Assembly (NCBI GenBank): GCA_965243545.1
Contig: OZ251573.1
Span: 2,728,001-2,792,000 of the forward strand
Direction: 5' to 3'
DNA length: 64,000 bases
DNA from: CATQHW01 sp965243545
GTDB lineage: Bacteria; Spirochaetota; Spirochaetia; SZUA-6; Bin103
Position 1 is the stretch's first letter; every line of letters starts with the position of its first letter. This document shows, one piece after another, positions 1 through 8,323 of the stretch. The position numbers and the translations under genes were made by a program. The notes beneath the pieces were generated by a model. It was not told the origin of the DNA, did not search any database, and worked only from the letters and a program-made list of their open reading frames with translations.

Positions 1-472
1 CCGGCCGCCCGTCGGGCAGCGCGGCCAGCACCCGCACGCCGCGGCCGACCCGCTCCACCGCCGGCGCGCGGATGAAGATGCCGCGAAACGGCGCCGGGCC
101 GAGCTCCTCCACCTGCAGATCCGCCTCGAAACTGGCGACCTGACGGCCGTACGCATTGCGCCGCACCGCAATGTCGAGCAGCCGCAACGGCGCCGGCCGC
201 GGGTCGAGCACCTCCGCAGCCAGCACGATCATGCCGGCGCAGGTCCCCCACACCGGCAGACCGCCGCGCAGCAGCGCCGTCAACCGCTCGGCCATGCCGA
301 AGGCGTGCAGCAGGTTGATGATGGTGGTGCTCTCGCCGCCGGGGATGATCAGCGCGTCGACTTCATCGAGCTGCGCCGCGGTGCGGACCGGCGCCGCCTG
401 CCGGCCGGCGGCGGCCAGGGCGCGGAGGTGCTCCCGCACGTCGCCTTGCAGCGCCAGCACCCCCACCGCCAT
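1..472 (-). CDS. pdxT: PdxT, glutaminase subunit of pyridoxal 5'-phosphate synthase (3' end beyond window)
   Basis: This subunit hydrolyses glutamine and channels ammonia to PdxS in the DXP-independent PLP pathway. The visible 157 codons start at an ATG (MAVGVLALQGDVREH). They carry the class I amidotransferase signatures PGGEST at residues 44-49 and GTCAG with the nucleophile Cys78. The C-terminal His/Glu of the triad lies beyond the left edge, so the gene is incomplete here. It starts 6 bp after the pdxS stop, so the two subunits are almost certainly co-transcribed. The family assignment is very secure. Confidence 0.95.
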   Translation of the reverse strand, partial: MAVGVLALQGDVREHLRALAAAGRQAAPVRTAAQLDEVDALIIPGGESTTIINLLHAFGMAERLTALLRGGLPVWGTCAGMIVLAAEVLDPRPAPLRLLDIAVRRNAYGRQVASFEADLQVEELGPAPFRGIFIRAPAVERVGRGVRVLAALPDGRP

Positions 473-478
473 CGGTCG

Positions 479-1375
479 TTACCAGCCGCGCACGGCGAGC
501 TGCTCGCCCTCCGGGATCGCCGTCATCTCCAGGCCGCGCATCGGCTCACCCAGTCCGCGCGACACCTCCGCCAGGATGCCGGGGTCTTCGTAGTTGGTGG
601 TCGCCTTGACGATCGCCTCCGCCATCCGCTGCGGGTTTTCGGACTTGAAGATGCCGGAGCCGACGAACACGCCGTCGACGCCGATCTGCATCATCAACGC
701 CGCGTCGGCCGGGGTCGCTATGCCGCCGGCGGCGAAGTTGACCACCGGCAGCGTTCCGTCGGCGCGCAGCTGCGCCACCAGCTCCAGCGGCGCCTGGATC
801 TCCTTGGCGAACGCCGACAGCTCGCCGTCGTCGAGCCCGCGCACGCGCCGCACCGCGTGCAGCACGCTGCGCGCGTGGCGCACCGCTTCGACCACGTTGC
901 CGGTGCCGGCCTCGCCCTTGGTGCGGATCATGGCGGCGCCTTCGCGGATGCGGCGCAACGCCTCTCCCAGGTTACGGCAGCCGCACACGAACGGCACCGT
1001 GAAGTCGTGCTTCCAGACGTGGTTGACCTCGTCGGCCGGCGTCAGCACCTCCGACTCGTCGATGTAGTCGATCTCCAGCGCCTGCAGGACCTGCGCTTCC
1101 ACGAAGTGTCCGATGCGGCACTTGGCCATGACCGGAATGGTGACCGCGCGCTTGATCTGTTCGATGACGGTCGGATCGGCCATGCGCGCCACGCCGCCCG
1201 CCTTGCGGATGTCGGCCGGAACCCGCTCCAGCGCCATGACCGAAACCGCGCCGGCGTCTTCGGCGATCCTGGCCTGATCGGCGGTCACCACGTCCATGAT
1301 CACCCCGCCCTTGAGCATCTGCGCCAGTCCGGTCTTGACCGTCCACGTACCGGTATCCTGCACCTCACCTGCCAT
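479..1375 (-). CDS. pdxS: PdxS, pyridoxal 5'-phosphate synthase lyase subunit
   Basis: PdxS condenses ribose 5-phosphate, glyceraldehyde 3-phosphate and ammonia into PLP in a dodecamer decorated by PdxT. The 298-residue product matches the usual family length of about 294. The catalytic residues are visible: Asp28 (GVIMDVV), Lys85 (PVMAKCRIGH) and the second lysine Lys153 in RTKGEAGTGN. I chose the ATG at 1375 over the longer open frame because it is preceded by a strong GGAGAGGAG ribosome-binding site at the right spacing and because family homology begins there. It forms an operon with pdxT directly downstream. Confidence 0.97.
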   Translation of the reverse strand: MAGEVQDTGTWTVKTGLAQMLKGGVIMDVVTADQARIAEDAGAVSVMALERVPADIRKAGGVARMADPTVIEQIKRAVTIPVMAKCRIGHFVEAQVLQALEIDYIDESEVLTPADEVNHVWKHDFTVPFVCGCRNLGEALRRIREGAAMIRTKGEAGTGNVVEAVRHARSVLHAVRRVRGLDDGELSAFAKEIQAPLELVAQLRADGTLPVVNFAAGGIATPADAALMMQIGVDGVFVGSGIFKSENPQRMAEAIVKATTNYEDPGILAEVSRGLGEPMRGLEMTAIPEGEQLAVRGW

Positions 1376-1425
1376 GTCCCACTCCTCTCCGGCCGGGCCG
1401 TCTCGCCCCCCGGCCGCTCGCCGAC

Positions 1426-1431
1426 AGTATA
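1426..1431 (-). promoter_or_regulatory. Candidate -10 box for pdxS-pdxT
   Basis: A TATACT hexamer reads on the minus strand about 50 bp before the pdxS ATG, in the gap between the upstream propeller gene and pdxS. No convincing -35 hexamer is seen at 17 bp. The call rests on the -10 match and the position only. Confidence 0.35.
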
Positions 1432-1451
1432 CGGCCAAGCGCCGCGCCGGC

Positions 1452-3008
1452 CTACTGCCCGCCTGCCCCATCTACGCGGCGCCCGTTCAGGTTGCCTGAA
1501 AGCTCCACCTCCCAGAGCGCCTCCCAGAGACCGTCGGCCTGGCGGAACTGGCCGGTGCGGACGCGGGCGATCCGGTAATCGGGAAGTGTGGCGGCCGCAA
1601 CACAAATCCCGTCCAGAACCACGCCCTGATCAAGGAAGACGACATTCACAGACTCCGACGGACCCTGTGAAGGGTAGACCCGGAGAAAGAATTGCTCCCT
1701 CATGTCCGCGGCCTGGCACGGCTCCTTGACGTAGACCAGACGGGAGCCGTCGAGGTATACGTCGAAGGTCGATCCGGCCGCCGGCTCGCCCGCCACCGCC
1801 TCTCGATAGGTCCGGCGGATCGCGGCGCTGTCCATGGCCCATGTTGCCGCCCAATTCGGGATCGGCATCCGACCCAGGACCGAGCCGGCGCGCCGCTCGA
1901 CGATATGGATTTTGCGTTCGCGCATGGCGAGCAGATACAGGCGATCTCCGCGCTCGAGAATCGACGTTATGAACGTTCGAGGCTGACTGAAGAACCGTTC
2001 CGGAGTAAACGTATCGTAATCGAATCGGTCGACTACCACGGGTCCGGTGTGATGGAGATACGCCACGTAGACGCCGTCCGCCGCCGCATACGCTACGGTC
2101 GATCCGGCCCCCGGCAGCACCGCCACCGGCTCGGTCACGCCGTGCTCGGAAGTCGCCTGGTTGGTCCCGAACGACGGATATCCGTAGTACCCTCCCTCCA
2201 CGATAGCATTCAGCTCTTCCTTGTGACGAAACTCCTCCGGGGGACCATTGTTGTCCGCCCCATAGATCGTTCCATCCGGCGCAATCGAGATGCCGTATAC
2301 GTTGCGCAGTCCGCTGGCGTAGACTTCGACGCGCGGCTCTTCGTCAGCCGGCCGAAAGCGACCTATCGTTCCCATCAGATCGTCCCGGCCGTGGAACCGT
2401 TGGGCGTTCTCCGTGAAGTAACCCGCTCCGTTATAATCGGGATGTCCTATACTCACGTATACGTATTCCCCGTCGTTGGTGAGCCCGTTCGCGCTGTGGT
2501 CGCGGTCCCAGCTCAAGATCCGGTCCTCGATCACCCGCTGATCGCTGAGTCCGCCGGTCGAATCGATCCGATACGAGAGGATTCTGGCGCCGGTGGCCCG
2601 CAGGAACTCCACTCTCTTCCGGTCCGGCCAGGCTTTGAAGTCGTCCCGACGACAGCGCCCTTGGCTGACGGTCTCGTCTTCCAGCATCCGGTGACAGACG
2701 CCGCCCATGTCGGTGACGTAAAGGCGCCCGTCCAGCACCGTCAACCCTTGCGGAATGCTCAGGCCTTCGAGCACCTTTATCCGCTTGCCTGACTCGACGT
2801 CGATGAGCTCTATGGTGCCCCCGTAATAGGCCACGTACATGCGGTCGTCATCGAGCCACGCAGCCGCGGTCGGCAACACGTAAGTCGTGATTTGCCCGCA
2901 ATAACCGTCGTCTCCGCAGGCCGGCTCCGAGCGCCCGCCGGCCGCCAACGGGAAGACCGCGAACGCGAACACCGGAAGGACCAATAGTACTCGGTATCGG
3001 GTCATCAT
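1452..3008 (-). CDS. Secreted sorbosone/glucose dehydrogenase-like beta-propeller protein with extra C-terminal domain
   Basis: The 518-residue product starts with a signal peptide (RYRVLLVLPVFAFAVFPLAA) and contains a six-bladed propeller of the PQQ-dependent soluble glucose/sorbosone dehydrogenase type. The diagnostic stretch is ASGLRNVYGISIAPDGTIYG, followed by EELNAIVEGGYYGYP. About 120 residues after the propeller are absent from the neighbouring paralogue. It starts one base after the stop of that paralogue, so the two form a tandem duplication and probable operon. No haem-c motif is seen. Substrate and PQQ use are unknown, and the protein may be a non-catalytic periplasmic or surface propeller. 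Confidence 0.75.
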   Translation of the reverse strand: MMTRYRVLLVLPVFAFAVFPLAAGGRSEPACGDDGYCGQITTYVLPTAAAWLDDDRMYVAYYGGTIELIDVESGKRIKVLEGLSIPQGLTVLDGRLYVTDMGGVCHRMLEDETVSQGRCRRDDFKAWPDRKRVEFLRATGARILSYRIDSTGGLSDQRVIEDRILSWDRDHSANGLTNDGEYVYVSIGHPDYNGAGYFTENAQRFHGRDDLMGTIGRFRPADEEPRVEVYASGLRNVYGISIAPDGTIYGADNNGPPEEFRHKEELNAIVEGGYYGYPSFGTNQATSEHGVTEPVAVLPGAGSTVAYAAADGVYVAYLHHTGPVVVDRFDYDTFTPERFFSQPRTFITSILERGDRLYLLAMRERKIHIVERRAGSVLGRMPIPNWAATWAMDSAAIRRTYREAVAGEPAAGSTFDVYLDGSRLVYVKEPCQAADMREQFFLRVYPSQGPSESVNVVFLDQGVVLDGICVAAATLPDYRIARVRTGQFRQADGLWEALWEVELSGNLNGRRVDGAGGQ

Positions 3009-3009
3009 C

Positions 3010-4272
3010 TCACCACCTTGACCTGATAGGGGCGTCGCGCTGCTCGATGACGTGCACGTTGCCGGCCAGGTCGATCAGATACAGCAGACCGCGGCGCTCC
3101 AGGATTCCCGTCACGTAATTCGGAGCGTCCGTGAACACGCGCGCCGGAGCGCCGTTCCGGTAATCGAACCGGTCGATTACGTTTCCGTGAAGCTCGTCCG
3201 CGTACGCGACGTAGATTCCCCACTCGGTCGCGCAGGCCGCGGTCGACGCAACGCCGCTCAGCACCGCCACCGGTTCGGTGACCCCCGCGTCCGGCGGCGC
3301 TTCGTTCGTGCCCCAGTACGGGAACCCGTAGAATCCGCCCGCTACGATAGCGTTCAGTTCTTCCCGATGCCGCCAGCTCCGCTCGTCGTTGTCCACTCCA
3401 TACATCGTACCATCGGCGGCGATCGATATCCCGTACACGTTGCGGAAGCCGGTGGCCCAAGCATCGATCCGCACCTGCTCATCGGCAGGCCGAAAGCGGG
3501 CTATCACGCCCATGAGGTCGGCCCTGCCTCCCGCCGCCCCGAGCTGCTCCGCGTTCGCGGCGTAGAATCCTTCGGGATCGACCGTATCCTGCGGATGACC
3601 GATACTGACGTACACGTATTCTCCGTCGGTGGCAAGCCCGTGCGGCCCGTAGTCGCGGTGGCGGCTCAGAATCCGGTCTTCGATAATGCGCCGGTCGCTC
3701 ACGCCCCCGTCCGGATCGATGCGAAAGGAGAGGATGCGCGCCCCGGCGGCGCGATGGAACTCGATCGCACGGCCGGTGACGTCGCGCATGCAGGACTCCA
3801 ACAGCTCGCCGGGCTTTGGGAGCACGTCACAGACGTTGCCCATGTCGGTGGCGTAGAGCCGGCCGTCGAGCACGGTCAGCCCTTGAGGGATGCTGAGTCC
3901 GTCGCGCAGCACGGTCCTGATCTCGCCCGATTCTACGTTCAGGAGGTGTATGGAGCCGCCGTAACCGGCCAGATACATCCGGGCGTCGTCGAGCCATGCC
4001 GCGGCGGTGAGGCCGGCGTCCAGCTTGAACAGCGCGCAGTACCCGTCCGCGCCGCACGTCACCTGCTGCGGAGACCGCTCGCTCTGCTGTTGCGCCTCTG
4101 CCGCGGCGCTGCCGGCCGCCGCGACCAGCGTGACCGCAACCACAAATAAGAAGCGGGCCGCCAAGCCGGCCGGCAGCGAGCGATTCGCCGGTTTCCGTGC
4201 GGATGGCAGACCGGGCTTAGCCGGCGAATCTCCCACAAAGACACCATAAATGCGTAAGGGGAGCGCGGTCAA
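3010..4272 (-). CDS. Secreted sorbosone dehydrogenase-like beta-propeller protein (tandem paralogue)
   Basis: This is a paralogue of the downstream gene, with matching blocks such as DGLSIPQGLTVLDGRLYATD, ATGFRNVYGISIAADGTMYG and REELNAIVAGGFYGFP. It ends right after the propeller. The 5'-most start is a TTG at 4272, which gives a long n-region before the hydrophobic segment ARFLFVVAVTLVAAAGSAAA. A GTG or TTG further in is equally likely. The region around the TTG also resembles a promoter (TTGACC, 17 bp, TTATGG). Export is likely. The enzymatic role is inferred only from family. Confidence 0.72.
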   Translation of the reverse strand: MTALPLRIYGVFVGDSPAKPGLPSARKPANRSLPAGLAARFLFVVAVTLVAAAGSAAAEAQQQSERSPQQVTCGADGYCALFKLDAGLTAAAWLDDARMYLAGYGGSIHLLNVESGEIRTVLRDGLSIPQGLTVLDGRLYATDMGNVCDVLPKPGELLESCMRDVTGRAIEFHRAAGARILSFRIDPDGGVSDRRIIEDRILSRHRDYGPHGLATDGEYVYVSIGHPQDTVDPEGFYAANAEQLGAAGGRADLMGVIARFRPADEQVRIDAWATGFRNVYGISIAADGTMYGVDNDERSWRHREELNAIVAGGFYGFPYWGTNEAPPDAGVTEPVAVLSGVASTAACATEWGIYVAYADELHGNVIDRFDYRNGAPARVFTDAPNYVTGILERRGLLYLIDLAGNVHVIEQRDAPIRSRW

Positions 4273-4371
4273 GCCGGCGTCGAAGGACGCGGCCGGACCG
4301 GTCGCCGCGACGGCCGGCGCTACGACTTCGGCGGCCAGGAAACGCAGAGCCCGATCGGTCAGGATGCCCGA

Positions 4372-4794
4372 TCAGTCGAGCACCGCGTGCGGCCGGCGGC
4401 CGTTGGCCGGCAGCGGGCACGATTCGACGCTGCCGAACCAGGCGCGGCGCCGGCTGGCGATGAAGCGGTACGCCGCATCGCGCACCGGGCGCGGAGCGGC
4501 GCGGAGTATCCGCGCCAGCGCGCCGAACCGGCCGCCCAGCAGCTCGAGCGTGCGCAGCATGGCGTCGGCGGCGCGCAACATGCGCGGCCCGTCGACCAAC
4601 ACCACCCAGTCGCCTTGCGTCCGGTCCGCGGGCGTCAGCAGCCGGCGCGCGGTCACCCCGGCGAGCGGCGCCACCCGCAGCCGCCCGGCGGCATCCGCGT
4701 CGACCACCAGCCGCGACAGCCGCCGGCAGAGCACGCAGCCGCCGTCGACGAACAGGACCGCCGCGCCGCCGGCCGGAGACGGACGCCCGGTCAC
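4372..4794 (-). CDS. DCC-family thiol-disulfide oxidoreductase-like protein (DUF393)
   Basis: The 140-residue protein carries the family-defining DGxCxxC motif (VDGGCVLCRR, Cys20 and Cys23) just after the N-terminal strand, as in the DCC family with a thioredoxin-like fold. The start is the GTG at 4794, which overlaps the stop of the upstream propeller gene (GTGA). This implies translational coupling. The physiological partner is unknown. Confidence 0.8.
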   Translation of the reverse strand: MTGRPSPAGGAAVLFVDGGCVLCRRLSRLVVDADAAGRLRVAPLAGVTARRLLTPADRTQGDWVVLVDGPRMLRAADAMLRTLELLGGRFGALARILRAAPRPVRDAAYRFIASRRRAWFGSVESCPLPANGRRPHAVLD

Positions 4795-6212
4795 GGCAGC
4801 CAGCGCGGCATCTCCGCGCCGGCGATGGTCATGACTACCCGCCCGGTGAGATCGAACACCACCACCTCCGGCTGCGGATACGGCACGTCGAGCCGCGAGC
4901 GCTGCACCGCCATCAGGTCTCCGCCGGGGGAAAACACGATCTCCCGATAGGTAAAGCTCGGCGCCGTGATCAGCGGCTCGGCCGAGAACGGCGCGGCCCC
5001 CGCGGCCTGCTGACCGCCTGCGGCGCCTGCGCCGGCCGCGCCGCCTGTGCCGGTGGCCGCGGCCATCCACACCTGCTCGCCCCGATCGGCCATGCGTATG
5101 AAGGCGAAGCGTGCCCCGTCGGGCGCCCACGCCGGCGAACGGCCGCCGCGGTGCTCCGCGCCGAGCGGCGTCCGCACCGACAGATCGGCCAGGTCGATCG
5201 AAATGATTATGTCATTGAACTGTCCGTCGGGACCTTCGCGCAGATCGGAGGTGAGCAACGTGAGCGCGCCCGGCCGCCACGCCGCCGGAGCGGCGGACCG
5301 GGTCGCCGCCAGCACCGTGCGGCCGCCGTCCACGCCGGCGATCCGCAATCCGCCCTCCAGCGGAGAGACGAACGCCACCCACGCGCCGTCCGACGACCAC
5401 CGGGGGTCGAAGCCGATCACCTCCTCCTCCAGCACCGGCCGGTTGTCACCGGTGCGCGGATCGACCAGCCAGGGACGCGGCGGCAACGGCAGGCGGCGCT
5501 GCGAAAAGACCACGGCGGTCCCGTCCGGCGCCCAGCGGGCGTTGCTGCACTCCGCGCCGCCGCAGTCGAGCAGCTCGCGCGCGCCGCCGTCCCGGAGGTC
5601 AATCAACCACAGATCCGCGGCGAACCCGTCGGTGCCGAGCGTGGCGACCAGCGAGCCGCCGTCCGGCGCGCGGTGGAAGTCACGCACCGGCCGCTCGAAG
5701 GACGCCAGCGTCCCTTCGCCGGATTCCGGTCCGGCGGCCGGTCCTGAGCGCACGGTGCGGGCGGCGATGCGGGTGCGCGCCGACGCTACGTCCCGCGCGG
5801 CGGCCGGGCCGGTCACGTAGGCTATCTGCAGCGCCCCCGTCTCAAAGCTCCACTCCACCGGGCCGCGCAGGCGGCGCCCGGAGACGGCCCGTAGCGCTCC
5901 GTCCAGACGGACCGTGTAGCGGGTGCGCGCGGCCAGCGGCCGGTCCGGGTCGAAGATCAGCGTCCGCGCCCCCCACCGCGCCTCACCGTCGACCGGCGGC
6001 TCGATCGCCAGCTGCGCCGAACGCCCGTCCGCCTCGACCGACTCGGAGAACCGCACTTCGATCCCGGCCAACGTCGATACCGGACCGGCGCCGCGCGCCG
6101 GCGTCACGGCAACGACCTGCAGACCGACTCGGTCGCCGACCGCCACCGCGGCCGCCGCAACGGCGGCGACCGCCCCGATCGCGACGAGCGCGGTGCGGTC
6201 GAGCGGCCGCAT
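4791..6212 (-). CDS. SbsA Ig-like (Big_5) plus TolB/WD40-like beta-propeller protein
   Basis: The 473-residue product has an N-terminal signal or anchor segment (ALVAIGAVAAVAAAAVAVG). A Big_5/SbsA Ig-like domain follows at about residues 38-125 (TRYTVRLDGALRAVSGRRLR, ending in WSFETG). Then come several TolB-type blades with WxPDG/WSSDG cores (WAPDGTAVVFSQR, WSSDGAWVAFVS, WAPDGARFAFIR). Such proteins sit in the periplasm or outside the cell. It lies 4 bp after the TIGR03943 gene and overlaps the DCC gene, so it belongs to the same operon. Its function is unknown. Confidence 0.75.
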   Translation of the reverse strand: MRPLDRTALVAIGAVAAVAAAAVAVGDRVGLQVVAVTPARGAGPVSTLAGIEVRFSESVEADGRSAQLAIEPPVDGEARWGARTLIFDPDRPLAARTRYTVRLDGALRAVSGRRLRGPVEWSFETGALQIAYVTGPAAARDVASARTRIAARTVRSGPAAGPESGEGTLASFERPVRDFHRAPDGGSLVATLGTDGFAADLWLIDLRDGGARELLDCGGAECSNARWAPDGTAVVFSQRRLPLPPRPWLVDPRTGDNRPVLEEEVIGFDPRWSSDGAWVAFVSPLEGGLRIAGVDGGRTVLAATRSAAPAAWRPGALTLLTSDLREGPDGQFNDIIISIDLADLSVRTPLGAEHRGGRSPAWAPDGARFAFIRMADRGEQVWMAAATGTGGAAGAGAAGGQQAAGAAPFSAEPLITAPSFTYREIVFSPGGDLMAVQRSRLDVPYPQPEVVVFDLTGRVVMTIAGAEMPRWLP

Positions 6213-6216
6213 CGGC

Positions 6217-7002
6217 TCAGTAGTACAGGTACGGAACCGGCGGCGGCTCGATCTGCGCGACGTCTTCGGCGACCAGCACCGGCGTCTGCGCGCCGTCGAT
6301 CTCTCCCACCGCGAAACGCCCGGTCACCGTCAGCCACTGGTCGTCCGGCGCCGCGGCCAGCTCCGGCGCCTGCACGACGATGCCGATGGCGGTCGCGTCG
6401 GCGACGCAACAGCTCATCAGGAACCGGCTGAGCTGCACCTGATCAGGGCCGAGGTTTGCGCCGCGGTGGACGAAGCCGGTGATCTCCGCTTCCTGCCCCA
6501 CGAACTGCCGCGCGTCGTCGGCCAGGTGAAACTCCACCAGCCAGTCGAGCATCGACCGGCGCGCCGGCGCCAAGGCGGCGGTCCGGGTGACGCTCCGTTC
6601 GGCGGTCGGCGGCAGGCTGGCGACCGCGACCTGCCGGTTGTCGAGCGCCGCCGAACCGAGCGGCTGCTGCGGCGCCAACCCCAGCGCGACCGGCAGGGCC
6701 AGCACCGCCAAGGAGCTCCATGCCGCCCGCGCGCCGGGCCGCGCGGCGCCGGGGCGCGCAGAACGGCGCCACGCGGCGGCCGACAACGCCAGCGCCATGG
6801 CGCCGAGCCCCGCCACCGCCGCCCACGTCAGCCACTCGTACCGGCGATTGATGTAGTAGACCAGCGTGCCGGAGAGCAGACGGTGCAGCAGGATGGCCAC
6901 GATGCCGTACAGCACCGCCGCCGCCGCCAACCGCGAACCGTCGAGCCGGCGGACGCCGCCGCCGTTCCCAGCCCCGCCGCCGCTTCCAGCCCCGCCGTTC
7001 AT
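6217..7002 (-). CDS. TIGR03943-family membrane protein, partner of the UPF0718 permease
   Basis: The 261-residue product has hydrophobic segments at about residues 25-45, 50-70 and 95-115. A soluble C-terminal domain contains the family-like block SCCVADATAIGIVVQAPE. I chose the ATG at 7002 because it overlaps the permease stop (ATGA); an ATG 6 bp upstream is possible. TIGR03943 proteins are regularly encoded next to UPF0718 permeases (the YcgQ/YcgR pairing in Bacillus), exactly as here. A role in metal handling is inferred from the His-rich permease. Confidence 0.8.
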   Translation of the reverse strand: MNGGAGSGGGAGNGGGVRRLDGSRLAAAAVLYGIVAILLHRLLSGTLVYYINRRYEWLTWAAVAGLGAMALALSAAAWRRSARPGAARPGARAAWSSLAVLALPVALGLAPQQPLGSAALDNRQVAVASLPPTAERSVTRTAALAPARRSMLDWLVEFHLADDARQFVGQEAEITGFVHRGANLGPDQVQLSRFLMSCCVADATAIGIVVQAPELAAAPDDQWLTVTGRFAVGEIDGAQTPVLVAEDVAQIEPPPVPYLYY

Positions 7003-8165
7003 GCCCATGGCAACAAATTGTGCAGGATCACGGCCGCCGTAAAGGTGAAGACCAGCGGCAGCGCTATCAGGTAGACCACCGCGCCGGGCCGGAAGACGCT
7101 CAGAAACAGCAGCGTGCTCTTGACGTCGACCATCGGGCCGAACACCAGGAACGCCAGTATCGACGCCGGCGCGAAGGTGTTGGTGAACGCCAGCGCCAGG
7201 AACGCATCGACCGACGAGCAGACCGACAGCAGGTACCCCAGCCCCAGCATGGTCGTCACCGACCCCACGGCGCCGCTGCCGACTTCCAGCAGCACCGACT
7301 GCGGCATCACGGTCTGCAACAGGGCCGCCAGGACGCACCCGATCACCAAGTATCGGCCCATGTCGAACAGATCGGCGGCGCCGTGCAGCAGCGCGTCGAC
7401 CGCGAACGCGCCGGCGCGGCGCCCGCGCGGCGCCGGACCGCCGCGCCCATGCTCGTGATCGCGCCCATGCCCGTGATCGTGATCGTGATCGTGCCCGTGA
7501 TCGTGGTCGTGCCCATGTCCGTGATCGGCGCCGTACTCATCCCCGTCGTCGGCGCTGCCGCCGGCCGGCAGAATGTCGCTCCGGCGAGCCGTGCGGAACA
7601 CGGCCGCCGTGGCGACCGCCACGATCAGGGTGAGCCCCAGGCGCGCGGCCAGCATCCGGCCGAACCCGAACGCCGTGCCCGTGCTGGCTACCACCACAGG
7701 ATTGAGGACCGGCGCGCCGAGCAGAAAGGCGATAGCCACCGGCGGCGGGAGCCCCTTGCGCAACAGGCGCCGGACGACGATCACCACCCCGCACTCACAG
7801 ACCGGAAAGACCAGCCCCAACGCCGCGCCGGCCAGCACGCCGACGAAGGGCCGGTCCGGCACCCAACGCGCCAGCGTCCGAGCGCTCACGCCGGTCTCGA
7901 TCACGCCGGACAGCAGGGCGCCGGCCGCCACGAACGGCGCCGCTTCGATGAAGATGCCCAGAAAGATCGTCGTGAACGCCTGCAGCCGGTCGGCCGCGGT
8001 GACCGGGTCGAACGCCTGCTCGGCGGTCGGCGTCCGCAACGCGCGGCCGGCGAGCGCCGCGCCGGCCACCACCGCGGCGACGCCGGCCCCGAACAGAATC
8101 CAACCCCGCGCCGACCGCGCCGGCGCGGCGCGCGCACATCCCCGGATCGCCGTACTACTGGTCAT
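6999..8165 (-). CDS. UPF0718 / ArsP-type permease with His-rich cytoplasmic loop
   Basis: The 388-residue membrane protein has about eight hydrophobic segments and the UPF0718 signatures FPVCECGVVIVVRRLLRKGL and LGAPVLNPVVV. A loop in the middle is extremely rich in His and Asp (about 28 residues of HGH/HDH repeats), which suggests binding of a soft or transition metal. The ATG at 8165 lies only 2 bp after the 3' end of tRNA-Val, so no Shine-Dalgarno site can exist outside the tRNA. Reading further upstream would translate the tRNA and is rejected. It overlaps the TIGR03943 gene by ATGA. Confidence 0.85.
   Translation of the reverse strand: MTSSTAIRGCARAAPARSARGWILFGAGVAAVVAGAALAGRALRTPTAEQAFDPVTAADRLQAFTTIFLGIFIEAAPFVAAGALLSGVIETGVSARTLARWVPDRPFVGVLAGAALGLVFPVCECGVVIVVRRLLRKGLPPPVAIAFLLGAPVLNPVVVASTGTAFGFGRMLAARLGLTLIVAVATAAVFRTARRSDILPAGGSADDGDEYGADHGHGHDHDHGHDHDHDHGHGRDHEHGRGGPAPRGRRAGAFAVDALLHGAADLFDMGRYLVIGCVLAALLQTVMPQSVLLEVGSGAVGSVTTMLGLGYLLSVCSSVDAFLALAFTNTFAPASILAFLVFGPMVDVKSTLLFLSVFRPGAVVYLIALPLVFTFTAAVILHNLLPWA
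7448..7530 (-). repeat. His/Asp-coding simple repeat inside the permease gene
   Basis: A near-periodic run of CAC/CAT and GAC/GAT codons encodes the HGHDHD-type metal-binding loop of the permease. It is a low-complexity, expandable tract. Confidence 0.8.
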
Positions 8166-8167
8166 GA

Positions 8168-8240
8168 TGGGCGGTGACGGGCTCGAACCGCCGGCCTCCT
8201 GAGTGTAAACCAGGCGCTCTTCCAACTGAGCTAACCGCCC
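8168..8240 (-). tRNA. tRNA-Val (UAC)
   Basis: The 73-nt tRNA has a 7-bp acceptor stem GGGCGGT/ACCGCCC with discriminator A, a D arm (TAGCTCAGTTGGAAGAGC), an anticodon stem CCTGG/TCAGG with loop TTTACAC (anticodon TAC) and the T-arm core GGTTCGAGCCC. CCA is not encoded. Confidence 0.97.
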
Positions 8241-8255
8241 CTGCCGGCCGCGGAC

Positions 8256-8285
8256 ATAATGATACGGCCGGCCGGCCGGCGGCAA
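8256..8285 (-). promoter_or_regulatory. Promoter of tRNA-Val and the downstream permease operon
   Basis: On the minus strand a TTGCCG hexamer (8280-8285) is followed after 18 bp by CATTAT (8256-8261); the overlapping TATCAT at 15 bp is an alternative. Transcription would start about 8 nt before the mature tRNA 5' end. The downstream permease appears to depend on the same transcript. Confidence 0.55.
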
Positions 8286-8287
8286 TC

Positions 8288-8316
8288 TTGACCATGCATA
8301 CCGGCCGTGGTACAGC
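8288..8316 (+). promoter_or_regulatory. Promoter of the HNH endonuclease gene
   Basis: TTGACC (8288-8293), a 17-bp spacer and TACAGC (8311-8316) read on the plus strand. The -10 ends 7 bp before the ATG at 8324, so the predicted transcript begins at or within a base or two of the start codon. It is divergent from the tRNA-Val promoter. Confidence 0.5.
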
Positions 8317-8323
8317 ATCGGGA

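Noticed and set aside
8166..8318. N-terminal extension of the permease frame
   Set aside because: It would translate tRNA-Val and its promoter. The protein family starts after the tRNA.
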